From an uncultured Oscillospiraceae bacterium (GTDB lineage Bacteria; Bacillota; Clostridia; Oscillospirales; Oscillospiraceae), in the NCBI GenBank assembly GCA_910589155.1, contig CAJURY010000002.1, forward strand, positions 229,354 to 293,353: a DNA stretch of 64,000 nucleotides, written 5' to 3'. Below, in pieces: positions 1 to 7,369 of the stretch. The position numbers and the translations under genes were made by a program. The notes beneath the pieces were generated by a model, which worked only from the letters and a program-made list of their open reading frames with translations, did no database searches and was not told the origin of the DNA. Within the stretch, counting starts at the first letter, position 1. The number at the start of each line of letters is the position of its first letter.

Positions 1-987
1 CGGAACCAGATCGGCCTTGTTATAGCACCGCAAAACCGGGGTATCCGGCTTTGCAAGCTGCCCAATCAGCTTGTTCACCACCGCGATATGCGCCTCCCGG
101 TTGGGGTCGCTGCTGTCAATGACGTGCAGCAGCAGGTCGGCGTATTCCAATTCCTCCAGAGTCGCCCGGAACGCCTCCACCAGATGGTGGGGCAGCTTGG
201 CGATAAAGCCGACGGTATCGGACAGCACCACGTCCAGATTGTCGGATACCGCCAAAAGCCGGGAGGTAGTGTCCAGGGTGTCGAACAGCCGGTTGTTGGC
301 GGGGATGCCCGCGCCGGTGAGTTGGTTGAGCAAAGTGGATTTTCCCGCGTTGGTATAGCCCACAATGGCCACCACCGGCACAGAGTTTTTCTGCCGCCGC
401 TCCCGCTGCACAGCTCGTACCTGCCGCACCTGGCGCAGCTCCTCCTCCAGCCGGTTGATGCGGCTGCGGATATGCCGCCGGTCGGTTTCCAGTTGGGTTT
501 CGCCGGGGCCTCTGGTGCCGATGCCGCCGCCCTGCCGGGAAAGGCTGGTGCCCATCCCGGAAAGCTTGGGCAGCAAATATTTATACTGCGCCAGCTCCAC
601 CTGCAACCGGCCTTCCTTGGTTTTGGCGCGCTGGGCGAAAATGTCCAAAATCAACGCGCTGCGATCCAGCACCGTGACCCCTAAAATATCGCTGAGCGCC
701 CGTATTTGGGAGGGGGACAGGTCGTTGTCGAAAATCGCCATGGTGGATTCCGTAGCTTCAATGAGCATCCGAATTTCCTCCGCCTTGCCGGTGCCGATAA
801 AGCTGTGAGAATCCGGGGCGTGGCGGTTTTGCAATATTTTGGCGGTGCAAAAGCCTCCCGCCGTCTCCAAAAGGGCTTCCAGTTCCTCTAAGGTTTCGTC
901 GGTGGCGGTTTGCTCCTTGGAAAAGCAATCGGCGTTCAGGCCAACCAGCACCGCCCGCTCCTGTTTCGTTTCAAAATTAGATTCCAT
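1..987 (-). CDS. hflX: Ribosome-associated GTPase HflX (3' end beyond window)
   Basis: HflX binds the 50S subunit and splits or rescues stalled ribosomes, for example after heat or antibiotic stress. The frame starts with ATG at 987 (MESNFETKQERAVLVGLN) and stays open for 329 codons to the window edge, so the C-terminus is missing. An N-terminal HflX domain contains the glycine-rich stretch GGGIGTRGPGETQLETDRR, followed by the G domain: P-loop GYTNAGKST, G3 DTVGF and G4 NKAD. The switch I segment reads LFDTLDTTSR, close to the usual LFATLDPTTR. The next upstream gene ends 18 bp before this start, suggesting co-transcription. Identification is firm from these motifs. Confidence 0.95.
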   Translation of the reverse strand, partial: MESNFETKQERAVLVGLNADCFSKEQTATDETLEELEALLETAGGFCTAKILQNRHAPDSHSFIGTGKAEEIRMLIEATESTMAIFDNDLSPSQIRALSDILGVTVLDRSALILDIFAQRAKTKEGRLQVELAQYKYLLPKLSGMGTSLSRQGGGIGTRGPGETQLETDRRHIRSRINRLEEELRQVRQVRAVQRERRQKNSVPVVAIVGYTNAGKSTLLNQLTGAGIPANNRLFDTLDTTSRLLAVSDNLDVVLSDTVGFIAKLPHHLVEAFRATLEELEYADLLLHVIDSSDPNREAHIAVVNKLIGQLAKPDTPVLRCYNKADLVP

Positions 988-1005
988 AATACCTCTCTTT
1001 CCGTA

Positions 1006-1758
1006 CTACCGCATCTGCGCTCTGATTTCCTTTTTATGGGTCAGGCAGTAGGCGTAGCTTTGCTCCATAAAGCTTTCAATAGGCGCGGCGTGATACATTT
1101 TATTTAGTGTATCCAGAATCGGCGCGCCGTCAATGCGCATTTGATAAAAATAATCGTACACGCAGCCGCTTTCAAAATAAGGGTTCCGGGCGCGCAGACG
1201 TTCGTCCCGCATAATCGACTCCACCGCCATTTCGCTGAGCACCCACTTGAGATGCGGGGTTTCGTATTCTGCAAAGGAATCCCCAAAATGACGGTTCCAA
1301 ACGTAAAACCACAAAAAATGCACCATTTCATGAAGCGAAACGCCAAGCGCCCCTTTGGGGCTGTTCAGGTAAAATACGTCGAAGCGGCGCTCTTGCAAAT
1401 ACCGGGGCGAAATGGAATTGAGCGTCACATTGACGACCAGATCGTTGTACAGCGCCCCCGGGTCCAGCCCGAAAGCGTCGGACAGGGCTTCTTCCACAAC
1501 GCTGCGATTATCTTCCCAGTGTGATTGATAGCTTTCCAGCTTTTGGGCAATGGGCGCGCTGTCATAGACCCCTTGCAGGGCGTCTTTCAGATAGACCGCC
1601 TGCTCTTTTGGCGGCAGCGCCTCGAAGCGCGTTCGGTCTAGCTGGGGGTAGAAGTAAAAAAGCGGCGATTTCCAGTAGTCGCTTTGATCCCCGGTCAAAA
1701 ATTCCAGGATGCTGTCGATACTATACCCTAACCCAGGGTCTTGAAAGGTTAAACGCAT
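1006..1758 (-). CDS. Putative HExxH metalloprotease-like protein, uncharacterised
   Basis: A 250-residue protein with no signal peptide or membrane segment. Residues 143-147 read HEMVH inside SLHEMVHFLWF, the zincin pattern (HExxH in a hydrophobic helix). An acidic helix (WVLSEMAVESI, about 173-183) lies some 30 residues later and could give the third ligand, as in gluzincins. Start ATG at 1758 has an ideal AAGGAGG 8 bp upstream. It lies just upstream of hflX on the same strand. I do not recognise a named family. The zinc site and peptidase activity are inferences from the motif only. Confidence 0.7.
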   Translation of the reverse strand: MRLTFQDPGLGYSIDSILEFLTGDQSDYWKSPLFYFYPQLDRTRFEALPPKEQAVYLKDALQGVYDSAPIAQKLESYQSHWEDNRSVVEEALSDAFGLDPGALYNDLVVNVTLNSISPRYLQERRFDVFYLNSPKGALGVSLHEMVHFLWFYVWNRHFGDSFAEYETPHLKWVLSEMAVESIMRDERLRARNPYFESGCVYDYFYQMRIDGAPILDTLNKMYHAAPIESFMEQSYAYCLTHKKEIRAQMR

Positions 1759-2085
1759 GGGTTTTCCTCCTTTGCACGCGCATGAAAGCGGCGGCTTTCA
1801 CCAGATTTTTACCGCAATATCGATACTACTGTAGGGGCAGACCTGCGGGATTAAATTAGATTGTACAATTTGCCCGGCAGTTCTCTGCCCTGCCGCAGGG
1901 TGAACAACATTCACTTGCCTTACGTTTTGTTTGCGCAATCTGATTTTCTAGCACGCTTTGGCGCTCCCGCGCCGCAGCGTACCAAAAAACGTTTGTCCTT
2001 CCCATCGCACCGTAGGGCGCTGCCACCTACGGCAGGCTATTGGGTAGTATCGGGTAATTTGCAGTCCAAACCGTATCCAAAAACA
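1759..2085. other. Intergenic region with dispersed-repeat fragment and hairpin
   Basis: No convincing gene was seen. Positions 1830-1850 carry the left half of the GTAGGGGC(G/A)GACC dispersed repeat found elsewhere in the window. A hairpin CCGTAGG/CCTACGG lies at 2010-2032. Reading frames here lack ribosome binding sites and resemble no protein. Confidence 0.5.
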
Positions 2086-2120
2086 GAAAAAAGTCCGCAC
2101 CACTTACGCAGTGCGGACTT
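2086..2120 (-). terminator. Intrinsic terminator of rpmE
   Basis: A perfect 10-bp stem, AAGTCCGCAC (2091-2100) with GTGCGGACTT (2111-2120), and a 10-nt loop. Read on the minus strand it is followed by a T-run (2086-2090 are A on the plus strand). It lies 9 bp after the rpmE stop codon. Confidence 0.9.
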
Positions 2121-2128
2121 CAGCCATC

Positions 2129-2329
2129 TTACTTCAGGCCAAATCTCTTGTTGAAACGGTCAACGCGTCCACCAGTATCAACCAGCTTCTGCTTGCCGGT
2201 ATAGAAGGGGTGGCACTTAGAGCAGATTTCAACCTTGATGTCCTTCTTGGTGGAACCGGTCGTAAAGACGTTGCCACAGGCACAGCGGATGGTGGTCTGT
2301 TCGTACTTGGGATGGATATTTTCCTTCAT
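2129..2329 (-). CDS. rpmE: 50S ribosomal protein L31, zinc-binding type
   Basis: L31 bridges the ribosomal subunits. The 66-residue product starts MKENIHPKYEQT, the standard family start. It has the zinc-binding cysteines in CACG (about residues 16-19) and CSKC (about 37-40), so it is the C+ form rather than the zinc-free paralogue. The frame is open 16 codons further upstream, but ATG at 2329 is preferred for its family start and the AGGTGAAAGAC purine-rich stretch before it. It is monocistronic, with its own promoter (2395-2423) and terminator. Confidence 0.95.
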   Translation of the reverse strand: MKENIHPKYEQTTIRCACGNVFTTGSTKKDIKVEICSKCHPFYTGKQKLVDTGGRVDRFNKRFGLK

Positions 2330-2394
2330 GTCTTTCACCTCTTTCTGCTCATCGTAAAAGGGCGCAAAAGCCCACAATCTTCATTCGCCCAATT

Positions 2395-2423
2395 ATTGTA
2401 GCACAACTTGCGGCAGAATGCAA
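2395..2423 (-). promoter_or_regulatory. Sigma-A promoter of rpmE
   Basis: On the minus strand, TTGCAT (2423-2418), a 17-nt spacer and TACAAT (2400-2395), about 66 nt before the rpmE start codon. Confidence 0.7.
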
Positions 2424-2437
2424 GCATTTTTTTCAGA

Positions 2438-3253
2438 TTATTCAGGAATTATGGTCAGCACCGCAATTTCCGGCCGATTTAAAAACCGCAATGGCACCGG
2501 GTAATTGCCAAGGCCGCTGGAAATAAAAAGCTGCGTGTCATCCTTTGCGTAAAGCCCCTTGGTATAGATTCTCCCCTTCAGCTCCGGCAGCCAAATACCG
2601 TTATTTACCAACGCTCCGGCATAGGGAAGCCGCACCTGTCCGCCGTGGGTATCTCCGCAAAGCACCAAATCCAGCCCAAAATCTGCGAAATCCTCCATAT
2701 TTTCCGAATGCGCCAACAAAATGTTCAGCCGGCTTTCATCCAGCGTAAAAGCGTTTTTCAGATTAAAGGTCGGTGAATAGTACACATTGGTAATGCCGTA
2801 TAAAGTAACCGGCGTGCCCCGGATCTCCAAATCTTCCGTTTCATAGTCCAAATAGCGCACCCCGGCGTTTTGCAAAGCATTGTGAAAGGTTTCGCTGTTG
2901 TCGTGCTCGCCGTTGACATAATACACCGGAAAATCCACCGCCAGCGCCCGTAAAAGCGCCACGGCTCTGGCTTGCCCCGCGTCGTCCCCATGGGTATACA
3001 TATCTCCCGTCACCGCGATAAAATCCGGCTCTTGTTCTCTGATTTTTTGCAGCAGCAGGCCGTTTTCCTTCCCGAAAAGCGACCCGTGCAGGTCTGTAAT
3101 CTGGACAATTTTAATGCTTTCTCTTACCTTGGAATTGCGCACCGTCACCTGATTGACTGTCAGCGTAAAAGTGCTCCAATACCAGCACACAAGCAGCGCC
3201 GCAAGAAACAGGAAAAAGTTGCGCAAACGATGCTTTTTTCTTCTTTTCGCCAT
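2438..3253 (-). CDS. Membrane-anchored metallophosphoesterase (YkuE/YaeI-like)
   Basis: A 271-residue calcineurin-like phosphoesterase. A basic N-terminus (MAKRRKKHRLR) is followed by one membrane segment (about 12-32), so the catalytic domain is probably extracytoplasmic. The di-metal motifs are in order: DLHG, GDMY, GEHD (usually GNHD), a lone HS near residue 180, and GDTHGGQ. The GNHD-to-GEHD change is a mild departure. Members of this family include phosphodiesterases acting on lipid or UDP-linked substrates, but the substrate here cannot be read from sequence. It starts 3 bp after the tmcAL stop codon, so the two form an operon. Confidence 0.85.
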   Translation of the reverse strand: MAKRRKKHRLRNFFLFLAALLVCWYWSTFTLTVNQVTVRNSKVRESIKIVQITDLHGSLFGKENGLLLQKIREQEPDFIAVTGDMYTHGDDAGQARAVALLRALAVDFPVYYVNGEHDNSETFHNALQNAGVRYLDYETEDLEIRGTPVTLYGITNVYYSPTFNLKNAFTLDESRLNILLAHSENMEDFADFGLDLVLCGDTHGGQVRLPYAGALVNNGIWLPELKGRIYTKGLYAKDDTQLFISSGLGNYPVPLRFLNRPEIAVLTIIPE

Positions 3254-3256
3254 GGT

Positions 3257-4417
3257 TTACCTCCCGGAAACATAGACCCGCCGGCGCTCCGCCCCGCCAG
3301 GCGGCTCCGGCGCATCCGCTGCGAACAGACCGTATAAATCCTCCGCCCTGCGCTCCATTTCAAAATAAGCGTTTTCCAATCGCTCCCCCGCGTTCACAAC
3401 AGTCAGCCCGCCGCTTTTTTTCGCCTGCCGGAGCAAGCGGCTCCCCGTTTCGTCAAAGGCCAACGCCCGGACATAGGGGGCGGGGCTGCGCAAATTTTCG
3501 GCAGTCACCCCCAAAAAGGCGCACAGGAGCATTCGGTTTAAGCGGGTGCGGGGATAGCGCTTGGATTTCGTAGTCTCCAGAATTTCCTCTACCCCGGCAA
3601 GCTTTCTGCAATTTTTCATGAATTTCCGCCATAGCCCTTCGGAGCCATAGGGAAGGGCTTCAAACTCCCCATCTTTCATGGTGCGAAGCCTGGAAAGAAT
3701 TGCACGCTCTCCCACCTGCAAGGTGTGCATCGTCCCTCTTTGCAGGGTTTCCCGCGCCGCTTCCGGCACATAGGCCAGCCAGTTTTCCCCTCGCCCCGCC
3801 ATACGCCGCAAGGAAGCGGCGGAAGGATTTTCCGGGTCAAAGGTACCGCCGTGATAGTCTCCGGGGCGGTGGATGGGATGCGGCTCCATCCGGCTTCCTG
3901 CGCGCAAAATCGCCTTGCAGTACTCCACCGCCAGAATATTGTTGGGTCTTACGATGGTTTCTCCCGCACCGCCCAAGGTCTCCAGCGCCCGCTGCCGGGC
4001 GGCGGGATAGGAAATTCCTTCTTTTAAGTATAGCCGAAGCAGGCTGTCAAAATTCCCGGAAAGTAGCAGCTTTGCCGTATCCCATAAAATTTCCGGTCTT
4101 TCGGTTTCGCAGCCGAAGCACAGCGTGTCGCAGCCCAGCTTTGTCAAAATGTCCACCCCGGCGGCGGCGAATCCTTCCGCGGAAGAAAGCGCCGCCGTCA
4201 GAGGCAGCTCCAGCACCAGATTCGCGCCGCAGCGCACCGCCGCTTCCGCCCGCACCCCTTTGTCCAGCAAAGAAGGCTCTCCTCGCTGCACAAAATTCCC
4301 GCTCATAAGGCACACTACCGCGCCGCCTTCTCCGGCCAGCTCCCACATATACCGAAGCTGCCGGGCATGACCCAGATGCAGGGGATTGTATTCGCAAATA
4401 ACGCCAACAATTTTCAC
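3257..4417 (-). CDS. tmcAL: tRNA(Met) cytidine acetate ligase TmcAL
   Basis: TmcAL (formerly YlbM) uses ATP and acetate to make N4-acetylcytidine at the wobble base of elongator tRNA-Met. The 386-residue protein begins MKIVGVICEYNPLHLGHARQ, which contains the HxGH nucleotidyltransferase signature, followed by MSGNFVQRGEPSLLDK and a RPNNILAVEYCKAI segment typical of the family. Length matches the family. It is divergent from acetate kinase (gap 153 bp) and followed directly by the phosphoesterase gene. Acetate is the shared metabolite of TmcAL and AckA, which makes the pairing notable, but functional coupling is only an inference. Confidence 0.93.
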   Translation of the reverse strand: MKIVGVICEYNPLHLGHARQLRYMWELAGEGGAVVCLMSGNFVQRGEPSLLDKGVRAEAAVRCGANLVLELPLTAALSSAEGFAAAGVDILTKLGCDTLCFGCETERPEILWDTAKLLLSGNFDSLLRLYLKEGISYPAARQRALETLGGAGETIVRPNNILAVEYCKAILRAGSRMEPHPIHRPGDYHGGTFDPENPSAASLRRMAGRGENWLAYVPEAARETLQRGTMHTLQVGERAILSRLRTMKDGEFEALPYGSEGLWRKFMKNCRKLAGVEEILETTKSKRYPRTRLNRMLLCAFLGVTAENLRSPAPYVRALAFDETGSRLLRQAKKSGGLTVVNAGERLENAYFEMERRAEDLYGLFAADAPEPPGGAERRRVYVSGR

Positions 4418-4455
4418 AAATTTTCACAGCCTTTGAAAAAAATCCCAAAAAGGGC

Positions 4456-4484
4456 TTGTCTATGGAAGAAATCTATTATAAAAT
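4456..4484 (+). promoter_or_regulatory. Candidate sigma-A promoter of ackA
   Basis: TTGTCT (4456-4461), a 17-nt spacer and TAAAAT (4479-4484), 87 bp before the ackA start. An alternative -10 at 4475-4480 (TATTAT) also exists. Confidence 0.5.
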
Positions 4485-4570
4485 AAGGATAGTTTTGTTT
4501 ATACTACCATAGGAAGAAATAAAACGCAAATTAAGAAATTATGAAACATGATTTTCAGGAGGAAATTCAA

Positions 4571-5770
4571 ATGAATGTTCTGGTTATCAACGCGGGCAGC
4601 TCCAGCCTCAAGTATCAGCTCATGGATCCCGAAACCGGCGCGGTTTCCGCCAAGGGTTTGTGCGAGCGTATTTACATCGACGGCCGCCTGACCCATAAGG
4701 TTGGCGACCGCAAGGTGGTCAAGGAAATTCCCATGCCCACCCACTCCGAGGCCATTGCCGCCGTACTGGATATTTTGCAGGATCCCGTGGACGGCGTGAT
4801 CAAGTCCGTAGATGAAATCGACGCGGTTGGCCATCGCGTGCTCCATGGCGGCATGAAGTTCAGCGATTCCTGCATCATCGACGACGCTTGCATCAAGGCA
4901 ATCGAAGACTGCATTCCCCTTGGCCCTCTGCACAATCCCGCCAATCTCATGGGCATCCGCGCCTGCCAGGCCGTTATGCCCGGCAAGCCCCAGGTAGCAG
5001 TATTCGATACCGCTTTCCATATGACCATGCCCCCCAAGGCTTACCGTTACGCTATCCCCACCGAGTACTACGAAAACGACGACATTCGCCGTTACGGTTT
5101 CCACGGCACTTCCCACAAGTATATCACCCGTCGGGCTATCGCCCTCATGGGTTCTTCCGACATCAAGCTGGTGAACTGCCATCTGGGCAACGGTTCTTCC
5201 TTGTCCGCTGTGAAAGACGGCAAGTGCCAGGATACTTCCATGGGGCTTTCCCCTCTGGCCGGCGTGCCTATGGGCACCCGCTCCGGCGATATTGACGCCT
5301 GCGTGGTGCAGTTCATCATGAACAAGTATGGTATGACCGCCGACGAATGCCTCACCATGCTGAACAAGAAGTCCGGCGTGCTGGCGCTGTCTAACGGTGT
5401 TTCTTCTGACTTCCGGGATCTGGAAGACGGCGCGGCCAAGGGCGACGAAGCCTGCCAGCTGGCGCTGGACAAGTTCTGCTACGAAGTGAGCAAGTATGTG
5501 GGCGCTTATGCCGCCGCGCTGGGCGGATTGGACTGCCTGGTATTCACCGCCGGCGTGGGCGAAAACGGTCCTGAAACCCGCGCCGACATCTGTAAGAATC
5601 TGGAGTTCATGGGCGTAAAGCTGGACGCAGAACGGAACAAGGTGCGGGGCAAGGAAGCCCTCATCTCCACCGACGACTCCAAGGTTAAGGTTTGGGTCAT
5701 TCCCACCAACGAAGAGTTGATGATTGCACAAGATACCGCCGAGCTGGTAAACGCCGCCAAGGAAAATTAA
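4571..5770 (+). CDS. ackA: Acetate kinase
   Basis: Interconverts acetyl phosphate plus ADP and acetate plus ATP, the ATP-yielding last step of acetate fermentation. The 399-residue protein begins MNVLVINAGSSSLKYQL. ATG at 4571 is chosen because AGGAGG lies 8 bp upstream and the family start matches; an in-frame ATG at 4541 lacks a ribosome binding site. Other family motifs are FHGTSHKYI, CHLGNGSS, TRSGDIDA and FTAGVGENG. No phosphotransacetylase gene is adjacent, but a PduL-type enzyme in the eut cluster (54.4 kb) could supply acetyl phosphate. Confidence 0.97.
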   Translation: MNVLVINAGSSSLKYQLMDPETGAVSAKGLCERIYIDGRLTHKVGDRKVVKEIPMPTHSEAIAAVLDILQDPVDGVIKSVDEIDAVGHRVLHGGMKFSDSCIIDDACIKAIEDCIPLGPLHNPANLMGIRACQAVMPGKPQVAVFDTAFHMTMPPKAYRYAIPTEYYENDDIRRYGFHGTSHKYITRRAIALMGSSDIKLVNCHLGNGSSLSAVKDGKCQDTSMGLSPLAGVPMGTRSGDIDACVVQFIMNKYGMTADECLTMLNKKSGVLALSNGVSSDFRDLEDGAAKGDEACQLALDKFCYEVSKYVGAYAAALGGLDCLVFTAGVGENGPETRADICKNLEFMGVKLDAERNKVRGKEALISTDDSKVKVWVIPTNEELMIAQDTAELVNAAKEN

Positions 5771-6115
5771 GCGAAAAACAGTATGAGCGGCGCATCGTCG
5801 AAGCAAGCTCCAATGGCTTGCTATCACGCTGCGTGTGATAGCAAGACTATTTCGCTGCTTCGCCTCTCCAAATTGCAACCGCTGCGCTGGGTTGCAATTT
5901 GGTATTGGGGAGCGGTTTTGACGGATCCCCTCTTTGAGGATGCAGTGTTTTTTGATAAACAAAGTTATAAGTAAAAACACTGGATTTTTCTTTCTATCCC
6001 GCATTCTTTAACAAAATTCGATATTATAAGAGCGGCGCGTATGCGCCGCTCAATTTGTACGTTTCTAAATGGTATATCGCAGGGGCGAATCTATGTGTTC
6101 GCCCGTTTGCGGTGG
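5771..6115. repeat. Cluster of hairpins and a dispersed repeat after ackA
   Basis: No gene seen. Hairpin A is TTGCTATCAC/GTGATAGCAA (5818-5844, loop GCTGCGT). Hairpin B is CCAAATTGCAACC/GGTTGCAATTTGG (5868-5902, loop GCTGCGCTG). Both loops share GCTGCG. GCAAGC/GCTTGC just before hairpin A would pair exclusively of it. Hairpin C is AGCGGCGC/GCGCCGCT (6031-6050). A copy of the GGGGCGAA...TTCGCCC dispersed repeat lies at 6079-6107. None has a clear T-run, so the real terminators of ackA and of the converging membrane genes are uncertain. Confidence 0.7.
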
Positions 6116-6916
6116 CTATTTTTTCGTCCGCTGCCGGATCGTTGCAGCCAGCGCAAGCCCAAAATGCACCGCCGCCAGAATTGCGGCCAGAATTGCCGCC
6201 GCTGTGCCGAAAATAGGTCTTGCACCAAGAACGCAGACTTCCACCCCAATGCACAGCAAGACCAAGCCGCCGAACACCGCCTGCAAGCCGCAGCCGCGCT
6301 TTGCAATCGCCGCCCACAGGGCAAAAACCAGAGCGTGCACGGTGAAAATCCCGGCGAGCAGAGGAAATACATTTCCGTATCCAAAGCCGATGTAGTAAAA
6401 ATAACTGCCGTACATGGGGATTCCCGGATTGCCAGGGCCGTTGGACATCATATCCACCACGGAAGTGGGCAAAAGCTCCGCCAGAAGCAGCCCGGCGCAG
6501 GCGGCAAGGGCAAGATACCGCAGAAGCCTGGCCGTTTTCTCCTGAGAAACCGCCTTTTTCCCCTGTTCTTCCGTAAAAAGCGCGGCGCTGACTGCCAAAA
6601 CGAGGAAAATTCCCAAAAAAGCGGCGGTTATGACGCTGACAATGCTTTCATTTTGCCCGGCGGCAAATTCATAAATCAGGGCAGCCGCAGCCGCGCCCCC
6701 AAAAAGCGCGGGAATCCAATATCCCCGCCGGAAAATCAGCGCGCACACGCTGGCAATCAGGGCTTCCGCCGTGAAAAAGACCACCATCACGGAAATCAAA
6801 TTGGGATAACCGTTGTATCGGATACACCCGGCCTCCGGGTCAATGTGCTCCGCCAGCAAAAGGGCAAGAGCGACCAGGAACGTCAGGATGGGAAGCAGCA
6901 TTCTTTTCTTCTTCAT
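6116..6916 (-). CDS. Eight-TM membrane protein, unknown function
   Basis: A 266-residue protein with about eight hydrophobic segments (roughly 8-25, 40-62, 66-87, 92-114, 131-150, 171-203, 209-231, 234-260). They fall into two quartets, each with a short cytosolic basic stretch and a long first outer loop carrying aromatic/Gly/Asn residues (IRYNGYPN; YFYYIGFGYGN). The partner gene upstream encodes one similar quartet, so this looks like an internal duplication. It overlaps the upstream gene by 4 bp (ATGA), implying translational coupling. I recognise no family and assign no function. Confidence 0.8.
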   Translation of the reverse strand: MKKKRMLLPILTFLVALALLLAEHIDPEAGCIRYNGYPNLISVMVVFFTAEALIASVCALIFRRGYWIPALFGGAAAAALIYEFAAGQNESIVSVITAAFLGIFLVLAVSAALFTEEQGKKAVSQEKTARLLRYLALAACAGLLLAELLPTSVVDMMSNGPGNPGIPMYGSYFYYIGFGYGNVFPLLAGIFTVHALVFALWAAIAKRGCGLQAVFGGLVLLCIGVEVCVLGARPIFGTAAAILAAILAAVHFGLALAATIRQRTKK

Positions 6917-7347
6917 TTTTTCATCCTCCTGCTATTCCACAATTTAGAAATCACCGCGCCTATGGACAAGATGAGATGCAGCCCGGCCAGAACCGGCATC
7001 GCCGCATAAAGAAAGGGCGGCGCGGCATTAAGGTGAAAATTGAGAAGGTATACGTCCAAGGCAGTGGCAGCCAGCAACGCCAGCGCCGCCTGAACAATAG
7101 AAACCCACCTGGGGTCATTCTGCTTCGGCAGACCGAATCCAGCGGCGATCAGCATACAATACCAAGTCAAACAGGGGATTGCGCTGTTAAAGTAATTGGT
7201 ATAATTGAAATGGCGCACTCCCCCCGGCTCCGAATATGCAGTGAGCATAGATCCAGGAAAAAGAGCAAAAGCCAGAAAAAGAACCCGGCATACTACAGCG
7301 GCAGTGCCCCATTTGTTTTGTTTGATCTGCTCGACAAATTGCTTCAT
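6913..7347 (-). CDS. Four-TM membrane protein, unknown function
   Basis: A 144-residue protein with about four membrane segments. The first outer loop (SEPGGVRHFNYTNYFNS) resembles in position and composition the loops of the 266-residue protein encoded downstream. ATG at 7347 (MKQFVEQIKQ) is preferred over ATG at 7362 because GGAGA lies 8 bp before it. The coding region begins about 20 bp after the end of the secreted protein gene at 7370, so the three genes may be one transcript. Function is unknown. Confidence 0.75.
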   Translation of the reverse strand: MKQFVEQIKQNKWGTAAVVCRVLFLAFALFPGSMLTAYSEPGGVRHFNYTNYFNSAIPCLTWYCMLIAAGFGLPKQNDPRWVSIVQAALALLAATALDVYLLNFHLNAAPPFLYAAMPVLAGLHLILSIGAVISKLWNSRRMKK

Positions 7348-7369
7348 CTTAACTGTCTCCATCGGATCA

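Noticed and set aside
1861..2154. 97-codon plus-strand frame before rpmE
   Set aside because: It runs through the dispersed repeat and the rpmE terminator, and lacks a ribosome binding site.
4499..6004. 501-codon frame opposite ackA
   Set aside because: It is the antisense shadow of ackA; the high-GC codon pattern creates long antisense frames throughout this window.
5771..6115. CRISPR array suggested by repeated palindromes after ackA
   Set aside because: The hairpin arms differ and there are no regularly spaced direct repeats; no cas genes are present. No CRISPR array was seen anywhere in the window.
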